64,000 nucleotides of DNA from Microthyrium microscopicum (GCA_010405405.1 MU004236.1:998070-1062069); one strand, 5' to 3'. Positions 23,801 to 36,260 are shown, counted from the stretch's first letter. Program-made: numbers and translations. Notes: generated by a model from the letters alone, not told the origin.

Positions 23801-26800
23801 GTAGTTAAGATATCTCCTAATAGAAGGTTTATTCTTAATTCTAAAGTAGATATATATATTTATAATAATAGATCTTACTTTAAGATATATAAGAGTATTC
23901 CTAGTTCTTTAATCTATAGTAGAGTCTCCTTATAAGTTATAAGATATAGTAATATAAATATTACTATTTTAAGCTCTAAAAAATACTAAATAATTACTTT
24001 TTATAATATTACTTATATATCTAGCTTTTATAAGAATCTAGCTTTCTATTATAAGATAAAAGCTATAGAATATTACTAGAATAATAAAATAGGCTAGATT
24101 AGGCATATTAAAACTAAAAAGCTTCTAGCTAAGATTATTCCTTCTAACGTTTACTTTCTCTTTAAAAATAATCCTTACTATACCTTTCCTATAATATTAT
24201 TACTTCCTTATACTTCTATAGCTTCTATATCTAAATAGTACTAATAGATAGGTTATATTAATAAAGCTATAATATTTTATATAGAATATGCTACTAAAGG
24301 CGTAAAAATTACTCTAAATATTACTCTTTCTAAAGATGCTAAAGATAATAACTACTTTTATAAAATCTATATTAAAATAAAATAAAAGAAATAAATCTCT
24401 TATTAACTAATAAATTTAGGCTTAAAGCCTTTTAAGAAGCTTTATATTAATCTAATTTAGATTAAGAAAGGCTATAATAATAATTACTAGATTATTTATG
24501 CTTACTATATTATTATAAAGTTTTATCTACTAAAAATACTTTCTTAAAAAATATAAGAGAACTATATTTAATTCTTATGCTACGTACTTACTATTATTAA
24601 GAATATAGGTTATAAAGTAGGTAATATTAAATATAAGGTCCTTTAAATCTATAAAAATTATAAAGCTATAATAAGTAAGAAGTAGGATAATAAGATCTAA
24701 CTAAATAATATTATTAAAGAACTATCTATACTCTATACTACTTTATAAAATAGTTTTATAGAAGTATTAAAATAAATCCTAATGTTTATTATAAGGGCAC
24801 TAAAATAATATAGTAGCCTTCTAGATACGTTATAGCCTAAACTTGCTTACTTAGTAGTATATTTACTTAATAGAATCCTAAAGAAGTAGCTAAACTAGAG
24901 AATACCCTTTAAGATAGTATTTAAATAAGTACTAGATCTCTTATTAGTCTAAATTATTAGCTTAAAAGCTTATGTTTATAATCCTAATATTCTAAAGCTT
25001 AAAAAGCTTTAATCTTGCTTAATTAAAGGCTAGCTAATAAGTTATACTAAAAGCAATATCTTTAAAGTCTAAATTCCTTTAAATAACTATATTATTAAAG
25101 CATAAGATATTATAATTAATAAAACTATTAAATTTAACGCTACTACGCTTACTATAATTAATAACTAATCTACTAACGTACCTCTAAATATATTGCTCTC
25201 TTGTCTTAAAATAAATATTAGTAGTAGTATATTTAACTTATAAGAAGCTAAATAATAGCCTAATTAAAATTAGGAGGCATAAAATAATTAATAGTAAGAA
25301 TAAGATAGCTATTAGACTTCTAAAAATAATTCTAATTAACTTATATTTAATAACTAGCTAATAATACCTAATCCTATATTATTACTACTATCTTAGCCTT
25401 TTTTATAATATCTAATACCCTCTATAAGTTTATTACCTACTTAAGATTATACTAAATTAAAAGAGGATACTCTAAAAGATTCTACTCTTATAATTCTACT
25501 AGTATTGCTACTAGCTACCTTAATAGCTTACCTAAAATAGTAATATATTACTAAGTATAAATAAGAGATCTAAGCTTCCTAAAATGTTTCTATATGCGCT
25601 ATAAGAAGTAGTTATATTCTATAATCCTTAAAGACTACTAATCTAGCACTCTATAAACTTTACCTCCTTATCTTATTATATTATATGTTCTCTATAACTT
25701 TAGTTTAATGCTACTATAAAAGAAATATATTAAAATTACTAAAAATATAGTCTAAAATAATAAAATACCCTAATTAAGACTAGTATCTTTTAGCTACTAG
25801 AATTAAGATTAAAATACTTTAGAAATAAGATATATTTAAAGAGGTCTATACCCCTTAAACTAATAAGCCTATTCTATCCTTAAAGTAGATATTCTTAGAG
25901 AAGTATAATTTAAATAACTTCCTTCTTAAATATAAGACTAGAATTTATATAAAAGGAGATTTATAGTACTAAAATCTAGAACTAAAAATTTATACTACTA
26001 CTAAAGCTTATTATATATTATATATAATTCTTGTATTAATAACTACGTTTAATCTAGATCTTTACTAATTTAATATTATAAATACCTTCCTAAATACTAT
26101 TCTAAATAAAATAGTTTTAATTTAATACTCTAAAAGCTTTAATATTTCTAGAAAAGTCTTACTACTTTACTACGCCTTTTATAAACTACTAAGATCTTTA
26201 TTACTATAGTATTAAGATATAAGAGCTACCCTCTATATAATAAAGTTTAAGCCTATTCTAAAAGACTTCTATTTTTTTAAATATATTTAGTATTTTATTT
26301 TCTTCTTTTATTATATTAATAACTTTCTCCTTTTCTTACTAAAAGTATATTAAGTAAAAGTAGATAAAATAAAATATAAACTTAGTATGTACTATGCTAT
26401 AAGGGATTTAAGTACCCTAAAAAGCTTTCTTAATATTTAAATACTTTAAGATTAAGCTAATTAAAAGCTCTAGATCTTATAAAACTAGTATATTAATAAA
26501 ATTAGCATTAAATTCTAGCTTAATATTATAAAGAAGACTAAATATATTATTTCTATCTTAAATCTTATTAAACTTATTCTAAATAAAGAATAAATATCTA
26601 AAGATTAGATCTATGCTTTCTAAATATATTATAGCTTTATAATTTATCTTATAATAATATATAAGCTAAATATCTATTATGTAGCCTCTTATTTAAGCTA
26701 TTTTAACTAGAATCTTTCTAAGCTTTATTATTATAAGATTAAAAAAACTATTCTATATCTTTAAGTAATAAAATACCTTACGCTTAAGTATTATAAAACT

Positions 26801-27561
26801 ACTAAAGTATTTACTACTAATAAAGAAGTATTTCTTATAGCCTATAATGCTATATTTATAAATAATTAAGAGACTTAAAGATTAACCTAAAGCTTTTTAT
26901 TTAACCTATTTAAAGGACCTATTAGCTAATAATCTTTATACTAAAAGATAATCTTAATATTTATAATAAAAGTAGAACTTCTATTCTTCTTAAATGCCTT
27001 AAAAGAGTTAATCTTAATCTAATGCCTCTTTTTATAGCTTAAGTTTAATCCTAATATTAAAATACTAATATTAAATAATAATACTTAAATAGTAGGTATT
27101 ATAATAAAGTAGGCTTAGCTTTTATCTTTTAAATTAAAGTATGTTAATATATATTAGTTCTAGCTTTATTAAGAAGTTATAAAGGGCTATATCTTTATTA
27201 AATAGGTTCCTATAAGTAAGATACTAATAGATAGTTTAATAAAAGCTCTTTCTTTATAAGAATATAAGAAGTTTAAGAAGATACTAAATTTAGTAAATAT
27301 AAAGTACTTAATACTAGTTTAAGAAGATTTTTTTTAGAACGCTATAAATACTTTTATTACTACTATAAATTACTAAATCTCTTATATTTTTATATAAGCT
27401 AGATCTTTTATATTAGGGCTATTTAATAGTATTCTTTATTTCCTATTTTAACTAGTTTTAATATTTTAGTAGCTTAGTCTTAGAAAACCTAAAAATTAAT
27501 ATTTCTTTATACTTAATACTAAATATATCTTAAGATCTATAAGTTAAAAACTTAAGGAATA

Positions 27562-27856
27562 TAATAAAAGGTTTATTCTAAACCTTAGATCTATACTAGT
27601 CCTAATTTAGGATTAGGAAGTAAAAATACTAAAATTTAGCCTCTATTAGCTATTATATCTTTTTGCCTTTTCTACCTCTTTTTATATATTACTTTTACCT
27701 CTATTATAGCCTAAATTCTAGGCTCTAAGAAGATACGTTTTACGTCTTTAATGAGGTATAAATACTATAGTTATTATAGTAGTTAGTTAATTAGATTCTT
27801 TAATGTTCCCTTTACTAATTCTGCATTCCCTGAGCTATACGGACCGTATTCCGTCA
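27562..27856 (+). repeat. Right LTR of Copia copy B
   Basis: 295 bases, ending CCGTCA. Here the outer (right) roughly 100 bases keep normal composition, while the inner left part is AT-converted, the mirror image of the left LTR. Confidence 0.92.
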
Positions 27857-27861
27857 CTAGT
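27857..27861. repeat. Right target-site duplication CTAGT
   Basis: Matches 20505-20509 exactly. Confidence 0.9.
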
Positions 27862-28552
27862 CGTCCCTCTCCGGAACTTCAATCGCCGACGTCTTTCCTT
27901 CTCTACACTTCCTCCTTTTCTTGTTTAAATCGTAGCGATTCACGATGAGCGACTTAAGGGACATAAATTCACTATGTTCGGCGCGTCTAGCTCAAACTCT
28001 AGGATCGTGCATCCGTATGCTTGAAAGTGGATTCAGTTTCGAGGTCCATCTTATATCAAGCCATTGTCATGACAATCTTCGATGGCAGAAAACCAGCATT
28101 CTCGGAGAGTCGGAGCTAGTTTGTCTTGAGTAATCCGGAAAGCTCAAGTTCCTCTGGGTGGATTTGTGGCATTGCTGGGCAGCAAAATCACCAAGTCGGG
28201 ATGTATTACCCTCCTTTGATAAAAATACGACAGTGGTGCAGCACAGCCTGGCTTGCGAACCCCTGCTGCAAACTGCGAGCTCAAGGCTGAGTCCTGACAC
28301 TAGAGCCGAGCCTGGTGGTAAGCATGAGCAGTTGGTATTCTAAAAGCATACTTTCAGTAATCCGTGATCCGGATATTATTGATGACCAGAATCGAATATT
28401 GTATATAAAATCGCCAAGATGTGATCTTTATGTGGTATATCCATTCCATCTCAACCTCATCTGTCAACAGTCCGCCATTTCCTTAGTACTATTTCTTATA
28501 TTTCTTATTTGATATTCCCTATTTCACACTATCGATAATTTCTGGTTTAGTC
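27862..28552. other. Promoter region of the Rds1/LsdA-like gene
   Basis: Ordinary composition resumes immediately at the element edge. There is no convincing gene; the region should hold the upstream control sequences of the gene at 28553, now possibly displaced by the insertion. Confidence 0.45.
28402..28409 (+). promoter_or_regulatory. TATA box candidate for the Rds1/LsdA-like gene
   Basis: Reads TATATAAA about 145 bases before the ATG at 28553 and is followed by pyrimidine-rich sequence up to the start codon. Confidence 0.55.
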
Positions 28553-29863
28553 ATGCATTCCATTTTTTCCATCGCCCTTGTTGGTGCCAGCCTCTTTACT
28601 GGTTCTCTTGCAGCGCCTACTTTCAAAGCCAATAGTACTTCAACTGGTACTGGTTCTTACAACCTTACTCCATCAGGTACATCCTCTAGTCCTCCATCAG
28701 GAACATCTTTGAGCGCAGATGGCTTTCCTTCGCCAAATCCAGACCAGCTTAAGAAGATCGAATTGCTTGCTCACGGCACACTATCAAATGCGCCACCTCC
28801 ACCACCTGGAACCATCAGCGCTGAAGGTATATACCCATAACTTTCCCAAGATAATTTGGCTCAGTACTAATGAGAGTCAGGACTTATTAACCTTCGCTTT
28901 ATCGAATTCAATGAAAACTTTGAGGTTGCTTTCTTCACAAGCCTTCTCTCCAATGTGACCAACGGCATCTCTGGCTTTCAAATCAGTGACGAGAAGGAGC
29001 GCTCTCTCGTTATTGAGGCCTTGACTGCTGTTGTGGCTGTAAGTTTATATTTCCCAACTTGACTTCTTCGATTGAACCTAACACCTTTGCAGCAAGAAGA
29101 ACTCCACGCCCTCAATGCTGCCGGCGCACTGAAAAGCCAGAACCAGGACACAATCCTTCCTTGCAAATACCAATTCCCAACGACCAATTTCGTTGATGCT
29201 ATTACACTCGCAGCCACATTCACCGATGTTGTCCTGGGAACACTCCAGGATGTGAACCAGATTTTCGCCCAGAACAACGATACTGGTGTCCTCCGTGGCC
29301 TCGCTTCTATCATTGGTCAGGAAGGAGAACAAGACGCTTTCTACCGTCTGCTTCAAAACAAGAATCTCATCCCTAGTGCGCTTCCATTTCTCACCACTTC
29401 AACCCGTGACTTTGCTTTCAGCGCTCTCCAGGCCTTTGTCGTTCCCGGCTCATGCCCCAACGAGAACTTGATCTCCAAGGACCTCACCATCTTCGGCGTT
29501 CTCACCTTGGATACCAAGAATGTTCTTCCTAAAGATCAAAACCTGGCTTTCGAATTCGACTTCAAGTCCCTTCTCAACAGCAACCTCAAGTTTACCTCTG
29601 GCACCAAATATGACAGCAGCTATGACTGGAGCAAGGCTTCCCTCGTTTATATCAACCAACAGAACTTGCCTATCGTCGAGAAGCTCCAGAACGTCAAGCT
29701 CTCCGGTACTGTTGTCTCTTTTGAAGCCTTCTTCCCATTCAGTGCCAACGAGCTCAACGGACTTACTCTTGCTGCTGTTACCACCAGCGCTGGTCCATTT
29801 GCCAGCGCGCAAGCCGTTGCTGACGCCAGCATTTTTGCCCCTGCTTTGATCGAGGTTAACTGA
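28553..29863 (+). CDS. Rds1/LsdA-like secreted ferritin-fold protein
   Basis: Three exons: 28553-28826, 28881-29038, 29093-29863; both introns are 54 bases; 400 residues. The N terminus MHSIFSIALVGASLFTGSLAAP is a clear signal peptide, followed by a Ser/Thr/Pro-rich linker ending in PPPPPGTISAEG. The remainder resembles the fungal ferritin-like family that includes S. pombe Rds1 (stress-regulated) and Aspergillus LsdA (late sexual development): FIEFNENFEVAFFTSLLSNV, then QEELHALNAAGALKSQN and a FVDAITLAATFTDVVLGTLQDV helix. Whether a metal centre exists cannot be judged here. Regulation by stress or sexual development is family knowledge only. The gene lies 700 bases from the RIPed element yet its codons look normal. 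It is convergent with the urea transporter, 211 bases apart. Confidence 0.87.
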
Positions 29864-30074
29864 TGTCGATATCTGAGAAATGATCGGGCGTTTTAGGTTC
29901 TGGCTAGCATTGCCTCGGCGTTTTTGCTTTTAATCTTTTAAAATTTAATGTTTCAATGTTTTAATACACACAGTCGCTTATCCAGCCTTGATATTTAATC
30001 CCTCATTTGTAGTATAGACCTAACAAAAACACTTTGATTATACAAGATTATGTGATTATAAAGGTTGGGCTCGA

Positions 30075-32555
30075 CTAGCGCTTGTTGACACCGTGATTAG
30101 TCTGTTTTTCTGTCGGCGTGGTAGTATCCATCTCTTCAAACATTTCCCCTTCTGACATTGTAGGCTTTCGCCTGCCCTTCCCAGTGACATCGGCAAAAAT
30201 GGCGCTGAAAGTCCTAGCCATTGTATGCCGTCCCTCAAAGAGAGGGTACAGCCCAACGCAAAAGGCAGAACAGAACATCCAAAGAATTCCAATTGATACC
30301 CAGCCAGTGAAAAACTTCTTGGAAAAAACGTAACCGGACCCATACATCGGCATCGGCCAAAGCACCAGTAATGCCAGAGTGAGGAAAACGGTCAGCCAGC
30401 GGGCTGTTTTGGCTGCTTTGAGAAGCAGTGCCTGTTCAGCCTCATCTTCGGCGGCGCTTTCTTCCTGGCTTCCGGGCACCATCTCTAGATCGAAGTGGGC
30501 GGCAAGAGCAAGGTCGTGATCGTCGCCTTTTTTGATCTCCTTCATAGACTCCCAGTTGTAGTTGTCGGCTCCAAAGGCAAATGTAAGAACGGGAATGAAA
30601 ATAAGGGGTGATAGTAGAGCCACCACATTTCCTGCAAGCATGGGATCATTTGCGCCAGTGGTCTCAACTGTCAATGCTCCACTCTTTTTCTTTGCTGTAA
30701 TGAGCCAAGCCAGAAGCGAGACACATAAGCCTAAGGGAGGTGTGAGGGTGGCGGCCCACCAGTTTTGCTTGGTCCATAGGAGTGTGAGAGCAGCAGGAAG
30801 AACGGCAGATGAGATGATTACACCCATCAGCAGGTACAGATAACCCATGGAAATGCCCACGTAGTATAGACCTGTAGAGAAGCCAGCCATTACTATCGCG
30901 TAGACGACAACGGCGCAGTGACTTGTATAGATTAGTGTTCTACCACTGGCTGTTGGCTTGATATAGGTTTGATAAATGTCGTAGGTGAAAAGAGTTGAAA
31001 CCGCAATCAGCTCAGATGAAGAAGCTGACGTTACTGCCATGAAGACGAGGATCAAAGCTGCAGCGGCTCCACCTGATCCTAAAAGGGCCACTGCTGCAGC
31101 TGGAAGTACGAGACCAGCAGAAACGTCTGATGGATCCACTAAAGACTGTCAGCATCCCTTTCTTTCCTCGATTGACGCGTCTTTTCGGAACTCGATATAT
31201 GTAAAGCAAACCTGCCTTATCCTGCCAGTAAGAAGTGAACTCGAACGTTGAACATCATTCTTGGGGCTCCAGTCCGGTTTGGCGGACGTTTTCAACAGAA
31301 GCGAGGAGTAGTACTTACGTCTGTCCGGATATGTAGGGAACACAGGGTTTCCCTCCAGGGCGAGGGCAGCAAGGCCCATTGTAGTCGCTGCAAGGAACGG
31401 AATGGCAAACCACTACGATACAGGTCAGTATGCTTATGAATACCGGAATCTTAAGCTTTACTGACCGATAAACCACCAGCTACATAGCCAGGTAGAGCAT
31501 GGACAGGGTGAGCGGCGATGGCCTTGTTGTAGTATCCATTGTCACAAAAGACTGTTCCGAAATTGCCCACAATGTTCTGGTCGAATTAGTATAGATGTCC
31601 GGACACCATTACCTGAGGGTTAACGTACGATCACAAAAAATATAGCTCCTTCCTTAGAGCGCATGGTAAGATATGAACCTTCGGCATTGCCAGCGACCGG
31701 ACTAGTGTCTCATCAGCAAAGTACTCCTTAATTCTTGCTTCAACTTACTGTTTTTCAGCTGCTTCAACCAAAAGATCGTAGACTTTGCTAGGCGAACCAA
31801 GATGTACACTAGTGGCATAGGCAGTGAAAGCAAACGTTAAGAGAACAACCAGAATCACAACCTGAGCACAAGTTTAGTACTTCTCCCGCACGGACGTTAA
31901 AAAACTTACTGTATGTACGTAATCGGTGAGAAAAGTCGCCTTGATTCCTCCAAACATTGTATAGACTACAACGCCTACTGGAAGGAGAAAGCAAGCGGCG
32001 GCCGTTGGCACTCCCGTCAAGGCGTGGACCACGGCTGAACCGCCTGTGAGCAACATTGCAGTGACCAATATATTCGTCATCAAACCAAACACGATATATA
32101 CACAATGTGTCACTGCGCCATATCGTGCGCGAATGACCTCGAGAAATGTGTGAGCATTTGGAGCCCGTCTTTTCAGTTCAATAGCTAGGGTTGCGAAAAG
32201 AATGATCTGAACCGTTGCTCCCGACGCACTTTGAAAATTAGCATCATCCAAGAAGTTCGAAAACATCCTTAACTTACTACCAAAAAGGACCAGATATGCC
32301 ATAATTGTAAGCCACAGAGCTTGACTGAAGTAGCGTCGCGGCCCAGGTCCAAGACGATACCACTGCTGCGGAGACGAGACCAGACTTTACTGTACGACCA
32401 GCAGTGGAGAACATCTCACTCGTCTGAAGCTCATAGTTGTATCTTTTAAGAACAAACGTAGTCAAGATCATGCCAAACGCGAACAGGAACCCGACGCCAA
32501 TGATAACGCCGTAGCCTGTTGCTGTACTCAGCGGAGGGGTGATGTGCGCTCCCAT
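30075..32555 (-). CDS. dur3: Urea active transporter, Dur3-like (sodium:solute symporter family)
   Basis: Plasma-membrane urea (and possibly polyamine) symporter. Seven exons: 32278-32555, 31861-32228, wait-free order then 31910-32228 for exon 2, 31749-31861, 31629-31701, 31466-31576, 31319-31412, 30075-31138 (exon 2 is 31910-32228 and exon 3 is 31749-31861); introns of 49, 48, 47, 52, 53 and 180 bases; 683 residues. Joins restore family text such as [65 protein letters not shown], and [23 protein letters not shown]. Many membrane segments run through the length, and the C-terminal tail is hydrophilic. Length suits Dur3. The 180-base sixth intron is long for this genome, but the family reading is continuous across it. 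Nitrogen regulation is usual for the family; I saw no clear clustered GATA sites close to the start. Confidence 0.92.
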
Positions 32556-33957
32556 TCTTGCTCAGCTACTAGGTAGAACTAGAGCCCACAGGTCAAAGGA
32601 GGTAGTAGAGAGTCATAGGCGATATAAAGTTATGCGCAAAAGCAAGGCGAGTCGTTACAACGATTGCTCTTAAAGGCCTGCAGATATCCTGGTCAGATTG
32701 GGCCCAAGCTCCACTGTATGTACAAAGCGTGGCGTTTGGGAGGGAGAACGCTTGCTGGGAACCAATGGCACGGGTTCTGGGGTATTAGGGACCAGGCTGT
32801 GGGTTGTTCGACATAGTGGCACTACACTTAGTGGATTTTGCCCTCAACGTTCATATGCCTAAGCGAGGAATCATTGGGAGATGTCGACACATTGAGGAGC
32901 TCGCAAGCTCGTGTAAAACTCTTGATCAGAAAAGGTGTTGTGGAGTTCGAGGTCTTTGGTAGGTGAAGCATTGAGGTTGTGAAATGCGAGGTTCGCCCAG
33001 GCCAAACAATGGAGAGCTTCTTGTAGAATTGAGCAGAATTATTTCGTGACGAGGTACGGACTACCGTAGGCCAAGGCACTTATACAAAGGCGTACTTAGC
33101 TCGACGTTGATACCATTGATTTGGCCTCTGGAGTTTAGAGAGCCTTCTGCATCATTAGACCTGTGCTTCGCAGTCTGCATCATTAGTGTGCATACATCAT
33201 ACACCCTTCATAAGTAGGTTTAAAGACTTCAATGATGCCTTTATTTGAGGCCAAACGCTGTTTCGACCGCGTTGAAAGATGTTTTCGATCTCAAAAGCTA
33301 TCCCATCAATTGCTCGCTGTTGAGAAGAGGTTAGGTAAATACATGTGGTAAAGAGATAAGGTTTTGGAGCTAAACCTCTTTGAGAACAACCTCGCGTGGC
33401 GGATCTCTTCCCGGCGCTAGTCGCAGACTTGACGTGGGGGCACAGGGCAATCTCTCCTTTTGACTTCTAGAAGGCCATACAGCAATACCAACTACGACAA
33501 CCTTTACCATCATCACAGTTAGGAGCTCCAATTACGCTTCATTTTCTCAGTCGCAAAACGTTGCCGTTGGCACTAATTGCGTCCTGTGTCTCACATAGGC
33601 AGGTCACGAGTCCGAGCATCGATTTGGGAAAAGCGGTCGAATCGAACAAAATGGGCCTCTATAGACCATGGAATATATACTTGTAAATGTAAAGAAGAAC
33701 AATGCGAAAAGAACGAAGGTATCTTCACGTTTGGAAAGATTTGGACAAATGGTATATAGGTACCTCAGTACCTAAGTACCTACCTAGGTACCTACCTAGG
33801 TAGCTAAGCTTTTCTCTTGGTTTTAGGCCACATTTTGTATGTGATGGACTCATTTTCATGGTTGCATTTGTTCCACCGCGAGATGGTATCGCTGCCAACG
33901 ACATTAATGAGTTGCTTTGAACTGCTTTGCCTCCCTTCTCTTACTCAATACGGATCA
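32556..33957. other. Intergenic region upstream of dur3-like gene
   Basis: No gene recognised. Contains a short palindromic repeat tract (separate entry) and probably the dur3 promoter in its left part. Confidence 0.5.
33757..33807. repeat. TACCTAGGTA palindromic simple repeat
   Basis: A run of overlapping TACCTAGGTAC/TACCTACC units, self-complementary over most of its length. Shorter similar pieces occur near 14205-14225 and 17380-17395. Tracts of this type are common in filamentous ascomycetes and carry no gene. Confidence 0.7.
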
Positions 33958-35799
33958 TCATAACCACGAAGATTTACGTTTAGGACGCGCTGGTGGAGCT
34001 GATTGCGAATGTTGTGGCAACCGACATAATTTACTGACGATGTTAACAGCTGCCCAACCCATCCTAGTCTTTCTTGCGCTTACTCTGGCAGAAAGCCTGG
34101 CTTTGGTTGACCGCGTCTTTATCAATAAGCCATGTGCCTGAGCGCTTCGAAGCGAAGTGTGATGCCTTCTCAGTGCATCTGGTCGTCTTACGAAATCTGT
34201 GCTCGAATTAGTCTCTCGACTCCTCAGTGTACGTGGCTCTGAACTGGTAGTGGTAGCAGTGCCTGGTCGGTTAGAGGTGGTTGCTGCCTCTTCCAGGCCT
34301 GACTCTACAGTCAATCGGATATGGGGATCCATGATTGGAGTGGGAAGTAAACTTACAGGACTAGAGATAGAGGAAATTGCAACGGGGCGACTGAAGCCAG
34401 AGGGACTGGAAGCAGCGGGACTGGAGGCAGCGGGACTGGAGGCAATGGGACTCGAGACGGGGTGATTCGAGACTGGGCTATGGGGGCTCTCTTCAAATGA
34501 AAGCGCAGGCGTTGCAGGGCTACTAGCAGTGGTATCAGAAAATCGGGACACTCCCCATCCCGCGCGTGTGCCGCTGACTGGCTGAATGGGAGAATCCTGA
34601 CGCACAGAACTCGCAACTGTGATATCGGTCCAAGTTCTTGGGGCCTCTGAGCTCAAGTTTGTAGGAGCTGATGGGTATGTTGAGGATAACGGGGGTGAAT
34701 GAAGAACAACGGGTTCTGCTTGTGGCAATGTAGCGGGAATTTCTACAGTGTCCGCTGTGCCCGGCCTGGAGGAGTTAGCCACTTGAAGCACATACGCTAC
34801 GTCTCCTTGAGCAGTCAGTGGAGAAGGGATTGCCGAAAACCTGCTGAAATCGGATAGCATACTGAAGCGGTTGATATGCTCGATCTTGGAGAAACGGTTA
34901 GCATCTACGCTTCCATTACTGACTGTACTTGGGCATCTCTCGTCCACGATCAATGCCAAGGGGATCTGATCGCCATTTTCAGGAACTTCTAGGACTGGAT
35001 TCAAGTTGTCAGAAGCACCCTCACGTAGGTTTCTACGCGGACGTGGGTTTGGTATCAAGGATGGAAGAGCGTATTCTCCAGGGCGTAATGGTCTACTAGG
35101 AGGGACTTGTATAATCTCATAGCTTGGTGCAGCCTGAAACGTGAGCCGCTCATAGCTTTGTCCGGCCTCAAAGCTCAGTCTGGCTTCATACCTTAATCTC
35201 GCCTCGGGGTTCGTTATGATCTCTACAGTTTTCTTGATCTCCCCAAAGCCTTTTGCACATTTGGCTTTTAGTCTATCCTTTGAGGTAGGTTTTGGTTCCT
35301 TCCCATGCTTTACAGGCTTTTTATCAGACTTAAGCCTACGTGCTACGGACGATATGATACGACCAAAAAACTTGGTCTTTGGCTTATGTTCATTCATAGG
35401 CTCGGAACGAATCTTCTCCTGCTTTGTGCTTACGATCTGAGCTTTACTGGACCGTATACGTCTGGGGACTACTCGGTCTACAGGATTTTGCTTTGTTGGA
35501 AGTTGGGGAAGTTCTTTGTTGACATTCGCTAGAAGTCTCTCAAATGTCTCATGTGAGTTTGGAAGGGCTGGGAGCGCTTTCTTATGATAATATGGCTCGG
35601 CCATTAGCTCGGGGTAGCGTGTTCGAAGAGTACTAGGGGACAGAAGTTCTCCTAGAACAGAAAAAGGACGATCCACGGCTTGCACGCCTGGTGCTCGAAA
35701 AGCAGGACGTCGTCTACGAGTATTCCTGTTCCCGGTTCTTGGATATGTCTCTATCGAGGACGAACCTGATAGATTGGAATAAGAATGACTGGGCATCAT
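33958..35799 (-). CDS. Disordered Ser/Pro-rich protein of unknown function
   Basis: A single exon of 613 residues if read from the first in-frame ATG (35799); the frame is open for 44 codons further upstream but without an ATG. I do not recognise the family. The N-terminal third is rich in Arg/Lys (RNTRRRRPAFR, KFFGRIISSVARRLKSDKK). The middle has the repeated word YEARLSFEAGQSYERLTF, and the C-terminal half is Ser/Pro/Thr-rich with repeated (A)SSPA units. The tail is basic (RPKRKSSWL). No membrane segment or catalytic motif is visible. It could be a cytoskeletal or nuclear scaffold protein, but that is a guess. It lies in tandem with the ferric reductase gene upstream. Confidence 0.75.
   Translation of the reverse strand: MMPSHSYSNLSGSSSIETYPRTGNRNTRRRRPAFRAPGVQAVDRPFSVLGELLSPSTLRTRYPELMAEPYYHKKALPALPNSHETFERLLANVNKELPQLPTKQNPVDRVVPRRIRSSKAQIVSTKQEKIRSEPMNEHKPKTKFFGRIISSVARRLKSDKKPVKHGKEPKPTSKDRLKAKCAKGFGEIKKTVEIITNPEARLRYEARLSFEAGQSYERLTFQAAPSYEIIQVPPSRPLRPGEYALPSLIPNPRPRRNLREGASDNLNPVLEVPENGDQIPLALIVDERCPSTVSNGSVDANRFSKIEHINRFSMLSDFSRFSAIPSPLTAQGDVAYVLQVANSSRPGTADTVEIPATLPQAEPVVLHSPPLSSTYPSAPTNLSSEAPRTWTDITVASSVRQDSPIQPVSGTRAGWGVSRFSDTTASSPATPALSFEESPHSPVSNHPVSSPIASSPAASSPAASSPSGFSRPVAISSISSPVSLLPTPIMDPHIRLTVESGLEEAATTSNRPGTATTTSSEPRTLRSRETNSSTDFVRRPDALRRHHTSLRSAQAHGLLIKTRSTKARLSARVSARKTRMGWAAVNIVSKLCRLPQHSQSAPPARPKRKSSWL
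34401..34455. repeat. 15-base in-frame tandem repeat in coding sequence
   Basis: About four units of a GGGACTGGAGGCAGC type. On the coding (minus) strand they encode the ASSPA repeats of the disordered protein, so copy number changes would alter length without shifting the frame. Confidence 0.75.
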
Positions 35800-36260
35800 A
35801 GGCTCAAGATGCCTTGAAATATACTCTGGATTCCTCGTTCTGGCAAGAGGAAGGTGAGATACTATGTTATAAATGGAAATAATGAGATACCAGATCTCAA
35901 CATTTGTTGCTAGATACCTTGCTATCAACAAAGGCTTGGTAGGTTCTTATATTAGATATGAGCGGAGAAGCTTTTGATAAGGACTACTCGAGAATCAAAG
36001 AACAAAGCCCATCTAGAGATAAAAGCATGATAGAGAAGGACAAAGAATCAACAATGGGATAAAGGCATTATTCGCTTATATCGTTTTGTATCATTATCCT
36101 CGAATGCAAGAAAATACAAACGACACGTCAGACTCTGTAAATGTTTTAAAAATTCGCGGATTGAATTCATCTACGCGTATGATAATAAATTTAATGATAA
36201 CAAGAAGGCTAGTCAGCAGCCTGGTATCTCATGTAAACGCCCTTGGTCCAAGTAAATGCT
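35800..36260. other. Short intergenic region between two tandem minus-strand genes
   Basis: Holds the 3' flank of the ferric reductase and the 5' region of the disordered-protein gene. Nothing else recognised. Confidence 0.45.

Larger units (their letters stand above)
20510..27856 (+). mobile_element. Ty1/Copia LTR retrotransposon copy B, full length, RIP fossil
   Basis: 7347 bases between CTAGT target duplications, with 295-base LTRs. Order seen: LTR 20510-20804, primer binding site, a long leader with internal direct repeats to about 22.5 kb, a gag/protease zone, a GAG-pre-integrase/integrase zone at about 24.0-25.0 kb, a reverse transcriptase zone at about 25.7-26.6 kb, RNase H and C terminus at about 26.65-27.3 kb, LTR 27562-27856. 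Integrase before RT-RNase H makes it Copia, not Gypsy, and faint translations such as the terminal IKALSLxEYKKF wording agree. The body is saturated with transition mutations and all frames are broken many times, so it is a fossil inactivated by RIP. LTR-based dating is not valid because RIP drives the divergence. Confidence 0.93.

Noticed and set aside
20510-27856. Gypsy-type element
   Set aside because: The RNase H-like end follows the integrase zone and sits next to the right LTR, which is Copia order.
35800-35931. 44-codon N-terminal extension of the disordered protein
   Set aside because: The extension begins with a TTG and contains no ATG before 35799, so the shorter start is preferred.
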